Origin: Misgurnus anguillicaudatus
Lineage: Eukaryota > Chordata > Actinopteri > Cypriniformes > Cobitidae
Length of the DNA: 64,000 nt
Reading direction: 5' to 3'
Assembly: GCF_027580225.2 (NCBI RefSeq)
Contig: NC_073348.2
Span: 40,924,501-40,988,500 of the forward strand
A program made the translations under genes and the position numbers. The notes beneath the pieces were generated by a model. It did not search any database, was not told the origin of the DNA, and saw nothing but the letters and a program-made list of their open reading frames with translations. Of this stretch, positions 50,596-62,800 are shown one piece after another. Within the stretch, counting starts at the first letter, position 1, and every line of letters starts with the position of its first letter.

Positions 50596-50739
50596 GGTCA
50601 ATTTATAAAACAGATCACATAAATTAATGAGACACAGTCACATGAAATAAAACACAAATATGGAAATCATTCACAATAAAGATTAAACTGTGTGAAAACA
50701 AAAGAATTCTTTAGAAACAACCCTTCAGTTTCCCCTCTG

Positions 50740-50883
50740 CTATTTATTTTCTTCTTCTGCAGCGATTTTCTCAATGGCGTCCCAGTCCAGTTTGCTCAGA
50801 ACACTGCCGGTGCTGTCAGAAAGAGCGTCCAATCCCATCAGATCCACACCTGTCAACACTTCTGCATCATACTCATCAAATCT
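50740..50883 (-). CDS. cplane1: cplane1 last exon with stop codon
   Basis: Residues 1356-1402 then TAG: RFDEYDAEVLTGVDLMGLDA, then STGSVLSKLDWDAIEKIAAE. The STGSxLSKLDWxAIE block matches the recalled C-terminus of mammalian CPLANE1. Acceptor CACAG. Confidence 0.92.
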   Translation of the reverse strand, partial: RFDEYDAEVLTGVDLMGLDALSDSTGSVLSKLDWDAIEKIAAEEENK

Positions 50884-53800
50884 CTGTGGACAGAACACAA
50901 GATCACATGAAGTAACATTAATGACACAATGTAATGTTTGTGATCGTGTCATTTTTTTAACAGAAGAATTTCAGTGTTTATCTGCTTCACACCTCTTGAT
51001 CCGCCAACCTCAGAATCCTGTTGATGTCAATAGAGCGCTTCCATGGACTCATCACGTGTCGCACATCTGTGTCCTCCACAGGCATCTGATCTTTTACTGT
51101 AGATGTTTGGAAACCATTTTTCTGCTCTATGAAACAAAAAACATGTGAAAATAACCTAATGTTTTACAGAAATACTGCAAAAAACTTGTTGATAACATTC
51201 TTACTTTGATGAATCGTCTTTTTTCCTTTCACGTCTGTCAGCATCCCACGTCGAGTCACCTGTGATAACCGGTCACCTGGAAGAGCGCTCGCTAAAAACA
51301 GAGAACATACTCAGACAACCAATCACAATCACTTCATGAGTGAAACTAGAATTTTCTTAAAGGTGCCATAGAATGTAAAAGTGTATGTTGGCATAGATGA
51401 ATAATAAGAGTTCTGTACATAGTAATAACATATCATAAACCTCAAACACTATTGTTTCCTCCTTCTTATGTGCATGCACAGACCAATCTCAACATAACAC
51501 AGACTGTGACGTTACAGTCCAGATGCACACACACAACATTAAATTACACATTACATTAAGTACAATGTTGTTACAATGTTAAAAACAAAGTTGTGTAAAG
51601 CCACAAACCTTCTATCAGAGAACAATTTATCATTATTTGAATGCATTCTTTGGCACCTTTAAGAAAATATGAATGGCATGTATCTGTAAAAAACTGCTAT
51701 AGTTTTGTGAATGGTTGTTAGGACATTGTTCTGAGTGGTTATAAAGGTCCTTCCACAAATCTCTATGATATCCTGGTCACTAGAAATGACTTGTGTAGCT
51801 CTTTCAGTACAAGTCGATGAAGTTTTATTGAATATTTGGTGTTATTATAGCAGCAGTAGTGGTGGTTTGTGGATTTTGGTATGAACCTGGTCGGTGTAGT
51901 CCGAGCCTGCTGCTCAATGATGTGTGGGGTTTTGTTGTAGATTTCTTCTGAAGCACGACTGTCTTTCCAAGAGAAGATGCTGATCGTCCGTGAGGTCCGG
52001 TTTTAGTGCTCGTCTTGTTTCTCACAGATGATTGACTTTGGCTCCTGAAAAACACATGATCACATTATGATTATTTTAATCTAAGAATAACATGTTGGAG
52101 AAGGAATAAAGATTATAATTAATATTATTCATAAGTGAAGCTTGACATTTGTGCATTTGTAGTATCTATACTGAAACATAGGCTATGAACATACGCAAAA
52201 TCAATAACATTTCAACTACATTAAAATAACTGAATGTTAGATAAAACTTAACTGATAAGAACCTAAATTAATATATTTGTTGTGGAATATAACTTATTTC
52301 ATAAAAATCCTATTAGCCAATGGTGGGGCCTGCCCCCCCGGACCCCGCAAGCTCTGCCTTTGTTTTTTATTTAGAGAACTCAGTCCACTACTTTACCCTA
52401 CATTTCTGTGTACATCTACATTTCAGTTGTTTTTTAACTGACCTGAGGCCTTCGTGAGGTTTTGTAGGGAGGTTCAGAGGTGTTGTGAGGAGGTCAGTGA
52501 TCAGACTGCAGGCGTCGCGAGCTCTCTGCTCATAATGTTCCTGTAAAACCATCCTGAACAAACAAAAAACACCATCAAGTGTCTGAAGGAAAACCTTTCA
52601 ACTAGTGCTAGTGAATGAGACAAACTGATGCGAACTAGTGTTAGATAATGTCTAAATATAACAGATGAATGAAGATTGAATCTTACTTGTCTCTTTCCTC
52701 TTTGGCTTTCTTGTTTGTTGCCAGATCTACAGAGGTTGGATTCTGCAACAAACGTAAATGATTTAAACGAACAGAAAACTACTGCTTCTGTCTAAAAACT
52801 AATCAGATTGTGCAAAGTGTCTCTATGCGGTTAAAGGGGACATTTCACAAGACTTTTTAAGATGTCAAATAAATCTTTGGTGTTCCCAGAGTACATATGG
52901 CAAGTTTTAGCTCAAAATACCCCACAGATCATTTATTATAAGATGTTAAAATTGACACTTTGTAGGTGTGAGGAAAAAAGTGCTGTTTATGGGTGTGTCC
53001 TTTAAAATGCAAATGAGCTGCTAATGCAAACACTGATCACCATAATTATTTTCTCTCTCTCTGCACTAAATGTTAGTGTTGTGGTTGGATAGTGCAGATT
53101 AAGGGGTGGTACTATTATAATAAGATCCCTTTCTGACATCACAAGGGGAGCAAATTTCAATTAGCTATTTTTTCACATGCTAACAGAGAGTGGTTTACCA
53201 AAACTAAGTTACTGGGTTAATATTTTTCAAATTTTCTAGGTTGATAGAAGCACTGGGGACACAATTATAGCACTTAAACATGAAGTCAGATTTTCATGAT
53301 ATGTCCTCTTTAAAACCAAGAGTGCTTGAAGACATCATTGTTAGAAGAAAGTTGTTTCAGAGATGACAGCAGTATTAATATTGTAATAAAACACTGTGAA
53401 GAGGTTTAACATCTCACGTGTTTGAGAGGTGAAGTAAAGGGTCTGTGCTCAGCTTCTCTTTTCTTTTCTCTCTGTTTGTGATATTCTGTCAATCTTTCTC
53501 TCTGTTTCCTCCTCATCCAGATCCTCAAGTCTCTCCTCTCCTCCTCCATCATGACTCCTCCCTGCTTCACCTCAGACCTGCAGGATTAATACTGTCCATC
53601 ACCTTTACCTCATATCAGCTGCGCAACTCACATATGATCGATTAACACATCAAGAAAAATGTTCAGAAATCAGTTTATGTGTGGTTACAGGCAGAGGCGT
53701 CATGCCCATTGAAACTTAGTCAAGTGCCACCTCAGATATTTCAGCATTTTGCATCTTTTTTATCGGTCACTTTGTTTCATTGGCAAAATATATTCAGTTC

Positions 53801-56800
53801 TTCACTTTTCTAGGATTTTTACGGTTTTAATCATGTGCTTGCTTTATTCTGGATGCAATTAATTATTAATGCATTGTGCACGGTCGGGGGATTAACTGTG
53901 TACAAAGATGATAGTTCAAAGTCCATTTCTTAATCTTTATATCTAGATTCACGTCTGGAGGGGGCGCAGAATCATTATGTGATCTGACGTCAAATATGAT
54001 GCAAAAATGGGTTGCTATAATCATTTTATATAATTATGTTGGTAAAACTTTACAAGGTTAAGAATTAGTTAATGCATTAACTAAAATAAACTAACAATGA
54101 GCAATACTTCTACAGCATTTATTCATCTTAGTTAATGTTAATTTTTGCATTTACGAATACATTTATAAAATCAAAGGTTGAACGTAACTGTTAACATTAA
54201 TTAATGCAATTATTTAATTTTAATGCAATTAAATAAATAATAAAACAAATATTGTAGACTACAACATTACATTCAGATCAAAGGTTTCTTTTTCTTCACT
54301 GTTTTTGCAGTGTTGATGATTACAGCCAATCACAGACGTAAGAGCATGACTTTTTCATTAATGTTTAAAATAGCAATAAAATCATAAACGATTCTGTGTA
54401 GTCTATAAGAATATGGCGTATAAAGGTTTTGATATTTAATTGACTTTAATAATTATGTTTACAGTATGAATGGTAGGTGTACAAACTGTGTTGCATGGCG
54501 CCCCTGGTTATAGGTACATTGAAATGTCTTTGTAATAAATGTAAACATGTGAGTTATCTTGTAGACCGTCACCTGTTTGATGTACTAGCTCCTCTTTGAG
54601 AAAGACCCAGAGCTGATCGAGACAAAGCCCCATCTCTGATTAACTCTGACAGGATATCTCTCACATCACTGAGTCCGGTCAGACCGAGAGTCTCATCCAC
54701 GCGTCTGAAGAGAGACAAACAGACAGCTTAATAACACATGATAAACACAGACACTGTTACTGACAGAGAAAATCTTTCTTACGTTTCAGAATCATCAAGT
54801 AAAGAGTCTGTCAAATCTGCAGGAAAAGAAGCGACACAAAGGTCCATCTGCGAGTCTCATTATACCACATCAGATATCAGCAGCAGGTTTGTGTTTGTGT
54901 GTCACTCACCTCGATCGATATCCTGAACACGCCGCTCCGGTTTCACTGAAAACACACAGATCATGTTAAACTGAGGACCTGGAAACTGACACCATGTAAT
55001 AATATATCTCTGTAAACTGGATTAATGCATAAAGTAATGTTGAAAACAGTTATGACCATCCACTGTCTGAGCTCTCTGTCATGTTGGTCTCGAATAATCT
55101 GCAATTTGTAAAAGGACAGAAGTGAACACACAGTACAGTACCTGTTGGAGGAGAATGGGTTGAACTTTGGTTGCAGACAGTAGAAGACAACATCTCCTCC
55201 TCTCCTCGCTCTTGGACAGCCGCCAGTCCAAAATTCAGCTTGTCATGTTTCTCTGTTCATTCATTCAACAGTAAAACAAACACTGTTTAATGGTCTGTTT
55301 AATTCTACTAGCAGCTACAAGTTTGGTTTAAGTTATCTAACCTTTTTGTAAGATTGTTAGAGGTCTGGAATATAGTCCTCTCTCTACGCTGGGTGTCATC
55401 ACAGGGTGTTGTGTTTCAATACTGTTGACCAGCTAACAGGAAACACACAGATGAGTATCTGACATCCAAACCATGCAGACACACTAGACCACCAGCACTT
55501 GCCGGGTACAAATTGTATAGGTACAAATATTTTGTCCGCCATAATGAATTGTGAACGTTTACGGCAGAAGCTCATGTGAACTGAAAGGAAAGCATCTGGT
55601 ACCATTCTGGTGTTGGTAAACTCTCTGTCCATGTGATCAGCAATGTCCTGCAGTCTGAGGAGCTGAGCGTCCATCTCTGAGAGACGTGCTGAGATCTGAC
55701 TCCTGGACATGAAGACCCGCTCCAGAGATTGAGAAGGGATTTTAACACCTGACAAGACACTCAGAGCAACAGGATCTCCACTGAGAACATCTTCAGTTTC
55801 CACAGCTACAGGAGATGAGGGATGGACAGAAGAACCTGCTGGTTAGGAGAAAACAGTGAATCTGTGCTGCTCCATTGGCCATCTCTCTACATTACATTAT
55901 TTACAGTAAAGGTGAAGTTATATGAATGTGTACCAGGTTCTTCACTTTGTAATGTAATATTCTCAGTGTGGGCGGAGTCTGGGGCAGGATTAAGGACATT
56001 AGCTGCCAGGAGGTGGAGTTGAGCAGATGAGGGTGGTGAGTTGGGGGTCAGATTGTGTAGCAGAGAGTCATCGGTCAAATCAATCACATTGATAAACCTT
56101 CTTCCTTCAGCGTTCTACAAGAGAAGAAGAACAATCTTTCATTCATATCCATTGATTATTTTAAGTTGAATAGAGATGATACACTTACAACATCTGTGTT
56201 TGAGAGTCTTCTGCTATCTGGCTGATCTGATGAATGATCTTTAGAGAAACGCAGATTCAAGAAGACATCTGGAGGAACTACTGGAGCAACATCTACCAGA
56301 TCTCCATTACCTATAGCTGTACACAACAACATCATCATTTTCTATACATATAAGATGGACTCAGATTGCTAATATCAAATAAAGATAAAACCGAGAAGGT
56401 CATGTAATTGTTCTTATATTTATTAAACTATATTATTCTATTCTTATATTCATTTAGCAATTTTTAATAATCACGTTTAGTGTTAACAGTAACTCTTTAT
56501 ATGCTTGTCAATGATATAATTGACTTCTGTTCATTTAAGGCCAAATGTTCACTTTCAATATAAAAGAGAAGCTATAGACAAGATTAGACAATATGAGCTT
56601 ACAAGCAAACTGCATTCTGGGAGGTGATGGCACCTGGACAGACACAGCTTTATCGGTGATGAAGTGAGACGGTCCTGGAGTAAGAGAAAGGTTTGAGAGT
56701 ATATTAAAAGCAGTATATTAACAGCACAAGTTTTGAGATACCTAAAAACTGATGGGACCACATACCCGGTTCAGTGTTTGTACAGGCGTCCTGGATTTCA

Positions 56801-59800
56801 GGAGGTCTCTTCTGCATGGAGGCGAATGCATGAAGTTCAGCTGAGGTGGAATACATCTTATCCAACAACATCTGTCCTGTCAGTTCAGACTCAAAGGTAC
56901 CTAAAGTAGAAAGGGAACACATAAGAGAATATACTGTACACACTACATGTGAAAAACACAATATAAAGAGAGAGAAGACTGGAGAAGAGTTGTATTTTCT
57001 TACCTAAAGGAATAACATAACCATCATTCTGATCTAACACTTCTGCAGGGGATGGAATCTATAAATGAATAATGAACATTAGAATGACATCACTGTAGCT
57101 TTACAGATTCACTGTAGCTTTAACGATTCACTGTAGTTTTATTTGATTCACTGTAGCTTTACAGATTCACTGTAGCTTTAACAATCCACTGTAGTTTTAT
57201 TTGATTCACTGTAGCTGTACAGATTCAATGTAGTTTTATTTGATTCACTGTAGCTTTACAGATTCACTGTAGCTGTACAGATTCACTGTAGTTTTATTTG
57301 ATTCACTGTAGCTTTACAGATTCACTGTAGCTTTAATGATTCACTGTAGTTTTATTAGATTCACTGTAGCTGTACAGATTCACTGTAGTTTTATTTGATT
57401 CACTGTAGCTTTACAGATTCACTGTAGCTTTAATGATTCACTGTAGTTTTATCAGATTCACTGTAGCTGTACAGATTCAATGTAGTTTTATTTGATTCAC
57501 TGTAGCTTTACAGATTCACTGTAGGTTTACAGATTCACTGTAGCTGTACAGATTCACTTTAGCTTTACAGATTCACTGTAGCTTTACAGATCCACTGTAG
57601 CTTTAATGATTCACTGAAGTTTTATTTGATTCACTGTAGCTGTACAGATTCACTGTAGCTTTACAGATTCACTGTAGCTGTACAGATTCACTGTAGTTTT
57701 ATTTGATTCACTGTAACTTTACAAATTCACTTTAGCTTTACAGATTCACTGTAGCTTTACAGATCCACTGTAGCTGTACAGATTCACTATAGTTTTATTT
57801 GATTCACTGTAGTTTTACAGATTCACTGTAGCTTTACAGATTCACTGAAGTTTTATTTGATTCACTGTAGCTGTACAGATTCACTGTAGCTTTACAGATT
57901 CACTGTAGCTGTACAGATTCACTGTAGTTTTATTGATTCACTGTAGTTTTATTGATTCACTGTAGTTTTATTGATTCACTGTAGCTTTAATGATTCACAG
58001 TAGCTTTACAGATTCACTGTAGTTTTATTGATTCACAGTAGCTTTACAGATTCACTGTAGTTTTATTGATTCACTGTAGCTTTACAGATTCACTGAAGCT
58101 TTATTTGATTCACTGTGGATCTACCGTAATGATTCACTGTAGCTTTAACGATTCACTGTGGATCTACCGTAATGATTCACTGTAATTTTATTGATTCACT
58201 GTAGTTTTATTTGATTCACTGTAATTTTATTGATTTACTGTAGTTTTAATAATTCACTGTAGTTTTATTTGATTCACTTTAGCTTTAATGATTTACTGTA
58301 GCTTTACAGATTCACTGTAGTTTCATTGATTCACTGTAGCTTTAATGATTCACTGTAGTTTTAATGAGTATTGGTCTTAGGTGCTCTTTAAAGTTCAAAC
58401 CTCATCTGGGGGTATGATGGAATCTTCTGGTCTGAAAGTGACTCCAATCTTTTCATCTTTGTTTTTCTCCTCTCTCCTCTTCTGTCTGATTGAAAGAACT
58501 CAGAAATATTAGACACAAAGCACGTATATCTGCATAGGTTCAAAGGTCACACTTTTGTGACCTGACACCAAGAGCAGCACATAATAAATCAAATCAAGTA
58601 ACTAATCACCTCTTGCTGGATGAGCTGGTCATGTGACTGTTTACATGGATGTTGTCTGTTTGTAATAGCTTTAGTTTAGTGTCAGGACATGTTTGCTTCC
58701 CTGCAGTCCATCTCAACAGCTCCTCCAGAGGAATAAGACGAGGGGTTTGTACCAGAGGTGTGCTGATCCGTACCCCCTTAACAACACACACAACAAATAT
58801 ACATCAGACACCACACACAACAAGGGTTCCAGATGTAAGAGTTAGTGATGAAAACTCACAGCTGTGGGTGGATCAGGGTCTCTGTGCAGCAGCTGAAGTC
58901 TGGGCCAGTGGGCCGTGCCTGCGATACCCACGCTGGGTGGCTTTGGTATGGTGGGTTGTGGTATACGTGGCAGCGTCACAGGGCGCTGGGCATCAGGGTG
59001 AAAGTGCAGCAGAGGGAGACCTACAACTGGAACAGCTCTATGAGGACCTGGAGGAAAACTTTGAGGTTCTGCACCTCCTCTCATCATCTCTGTGTTATAA
59101 CGGCTCCTATGAATGAGTGACGAAGGTGCTGCTGATGGTTCGACCCACGTTCTGCCTGTATTCTCAGCTTTACAGACCGACGAGGGTCTGTACTGACCAG
59201 GGAGGACATCGGTGTGAACTGAGGGAAGATGAAGATTTGGCGTCCAGGCCTCTCTCACAGGAACACATGCAGGAGGAGGAGGAGGAGGAGGAGGAGGAGG
59301 AGGAGGTCTTAGAAGAGATGGTTGTGTTGGCTGAAGCTGTAGAAGTCGTAGCCCGTGTGATGATGAAGCTGCTCTCGGTCCAGGTGTAAATTTCAGGTGA
59401 GCATTAAAGACGTCACTATGACCCTTCTGGAGAGATGTGGGATTATGTGCAGTGGTGAGCAGTCCTTGTGAGGTCGGGATGAAACTCTTGCCATCTGTTT
59501 GAGCGTTCTGGGCCCAGTCTGATCGAATAGTCAACTGCTCGAGATCCTTTAAGACATTACAAACATACAACATTGATTAGATTATTATATATATTATATA
59601 ACATATATCAGTACTGGTAAGCACATACAAATTGTACCTGAGTTCTGAGGGCAGGGTTCCTCTGCTCCATGTCAACACTTTGATGATTGCTATGATTGGT
59701 GACCTCTTCTCCTGGTGCTCGTGTAGGACGTTTAGCACTGTCAGATGCACCAGGTTGGATGTTCTGTGTGGGTTCAGATCTGGGATCAGATTGTGCAGAC

Positions 59801-62800
59801 AACACACTGGTCTGTGGTAAGTTCACATTAGACTGAAGTGGGTTGAGTTGAGACAGCGGTAGGTTAGTGAAGGACGCCCCCACCACCTGCATAAGACTCA
59901 TGAAGTTGATCTGCTGAAGCTGAAACAGAAGAAAATCAGGAAAACTGTAATGGTGCGTTCATACTAGACGTTAATGAAGTGTTATGGTATAAACGCACAG
60001 TTAGTCACCTGCACTAATCTGAATAACTCATCCTGAAGCAGCTGTCTGACGGGGTCGGTCTGAATCTCTGCTCTGCTCTGAGGTGGATCTGGATGAGCGG
60101 TACTCTGTCTCTCTGACTGCATCATCCTTTCAGCTGGCATCAGGTGTGAAGACGACAAGTCTGCCTGCTGAACACCGTCTGATGCTTCATGTCTGAGACT
60201 GACAGATGTTGATGATATGAAAAGAAGTTAAATAAAATAACAATCATAAAACATCCTGAATGATGGTTATGAAAGAACGAAACCTGTTTGCATCTACAGG
60301 AGCATCATGGTGTTGTGTTTCACACGAGACTTGATTTCCCTCAGACCTGAAACAGAAACACACTGAATGTAATCTGACCATGTGACGTGACGAGAGGTTT
60401 GTTTAAAGTCACTGTGGAAACTAAACCAGTTCACTATCTGTGACAGCAGCAGGACTCTCTGACCACACCCACAGACATACTGAACACAAGAGCTTTCTTA
60501 AACCCTTAACTGGTGCAGGGGGTGAAAAGATGATGTAAACCTTCAAATTAACTTAACTCTGGCATTTTTTGGTCAAGAAGCCTAATCTTGATCTTGTTTG
60601 TCATGGAAGTGGTGAAAATATTAAATTAAAGTAGCAGTTTACATTTCTATTGTAATAAATAAAAATAATGCAATAAAGTATATATATTTATTTATACATA
60701 AAATTATCACAAAAAATGAGTTACACTTTTAGTGGTTTTACCAACAACGGCCACTAGGTGTCAATGGTTTGCTGCATACTCTTGTCACAAGTTAATAAAT
60801 TACTGTCATTGCATTATTATTAATGCTAAAATGTTTTAAAATATGAAAACTACATTCTTATACCTTTTAACGATATATAGTTTGTCGTGATAGATTAAAA
60901 TTTAAATCCAAAATACAGGGTTCCCATGGGTCATGGAATTCACTTGTGATGTAAGGAATAGCGTTTCCGGGTTCAAGCCTCTGCTGACTACAATTTAAAC
61001 AGCTTTTTATTGGCACTGTATTCATTTCACACATTTAAGCTACATTTTTATAAACATAACGTGTACCAAACATTATCCAGAAATTCAGCTTTTTAGTCAG
61101 TGAAAGTCAGGAAAAAGTCAGGGAATTTGAGTGGAAACCCTAAATATTGAAGTAAGTGCTCACGGGACTGCGCCAGTTAAATTCTAAATGAAACTGAAAT
61201 GGAAAACTGTATATGGAATATTTTACAAATGACTAAATTTTTTTTAATTCATGTGGCCTTATAATCTTTAATCAAAAAAGCAAATCTCCTCCTCTCCTCA
61301 AAACAATTTCTCTTTATTTCCGGTCATATGGTATGGCAGGTGGGCGGGGTCCGGGAAAAGATCACAGCACTTAGCTAATAGCAACACGAATCAACTTTAA
61401 CCGTTTTTGATGGAATAATTCAAGTCCAGCCATACCATTTTCCATTTCTGTTTCACTGGGATAAACAGCACCACGGGGAAAATAAGACAATCACTACTTC
61501 CATTTCATTGTGACTTTAATGGGTTAGATCTTTATGAGCTCCTCTCCACAAGCATGCAGTTGACTAAGTTGATATCTAATAGACTCACTGTTCATCTGAA
61601 TGTTCATCTGTGTTTGGACACTCCAGATCAGCCAGTGTTAATGTCTGTAAAACATCATTATAACAGAGTTTATCATTTATTTATCTGTTGATTATATCTG
61701 TCAGTGGTGCTGCACACATCAATCACCTGAGCTTTGGCTTCTCTGATAGCTCTGCTCTGATTGGACGACAGCAATGATGCCTCAGTGACATCTTTAACAG
61801 TGCTCTCATCTATAAAGCAAACAACATAGAAAACTTTGTATAGTGTAGAGAAATGTTTTATATATGTTTAAGTATAAAACTCTATTTGAGATGAAATCTA
61901 ACCGTCTTCAGTCTCAGTGCTCTGTCTAATCTTTCTCCTGATTTCTTCTGATCCAGTGCTGTTATTCTGTACATCAGATATTACATCCTCATCTTCTTCT
62001 TCAGACAGCTGAGTATCTATCTGATCCGCAACATTTTCAACCTCATTCACACTGTGAGATTGAACATTTTCACAACCTTAAAAACCTTTGGATCTAAAGG
62101 CTTATGTTTCAATGCTTGACTTTACTGTCACATGTCATGTATAATCACCTTTTCACAACTACATTTGAATTAAAATCACACTTTATTTGATTCTTGTAAA
62201 CTCACTCATGGCTGTAGGTGTGCTGGTCATCCAGGTGTGGAAGGATGATGGACATTTCGTCCGATGTCGGGTGATCCGTATCAACACTGTTGCCTCTGTC
62301 TCTCCTCCAGTCTGTGATCGACCTCAGGACTGAATCAGAAGACGCTTCACTCGCTCGCACAACAGGACCCTGCTTTACATGACTTAGCATGTAGTTAGCA
62401 TGAAGCTTACATGATTTAGCATAAACCTAACATGACGTTAGCATGATTTAGCATGAAGCTAACATGATGTAGGCATGATTTGGCATGAAGCAAACATGAT
62501 TTAGCATGTAGTTAGCATGAAGCTAACATGATTTAACATAAAGCTAACATGATGTTAGCATGATTTAGCATGAAACTTACAATGATGTAAGCATGATATG
62601 TCACGAAGCAAACATGATTTAGCATGTAGTTAGCATGAAGCCAACATGAATTTACTATGAAGTTTAAAGCTAGCATGATGCTAACATGATTTATCATGAA
62701 GCTAACATGATATAACATGAAGCTAACATGATTTAGCATGAAGCTAACATGATTTAGCATGAAGCTAACATGATGTAGCATGAAGCTAACATGATGTAGC

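Larger units (their letters stand above)
49774..50739. other. cplane1-wdr70 intergenic region with tandem duplication
   Basis: Holds the cplane1 3' UTR (about 50570-50739) and the wdr70 5' UTR and promoter. Two direct copies, about 49801-50160 and 50161-50490, share the start ACCGCTTCNTTCAAAATAAA, the middle TTCTTAACATGTTTTCAA and the end TAAAGGCATATAAACAAAAC. A short TTCAA run lies at 50099-50121 in the first copy. No TATA box is obvious close to the wdr70 ATG. Confidence 0.75.
60347..61588. other. cplane1 intron holding a nested MITE pair
   Basis: Contains 60504-61177 with an insert at 60917-61141. 61180-61588 includes AT-rich DNA and a short GC patch (61335-61360) with nothing recognised. 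Confidence 0.6.

Noticed and set aside
58649..59116. 155-codon plus-strand frame
   Set aside because: Antisense to cplane1 exons whose splice sites and phases are fully consistent.
59117..59389. 90-codon plus-strand frame with a poly-Glu run
   Set aside because: Antisense of the poly-Pro CCT repeat in the large cplane1 exon.
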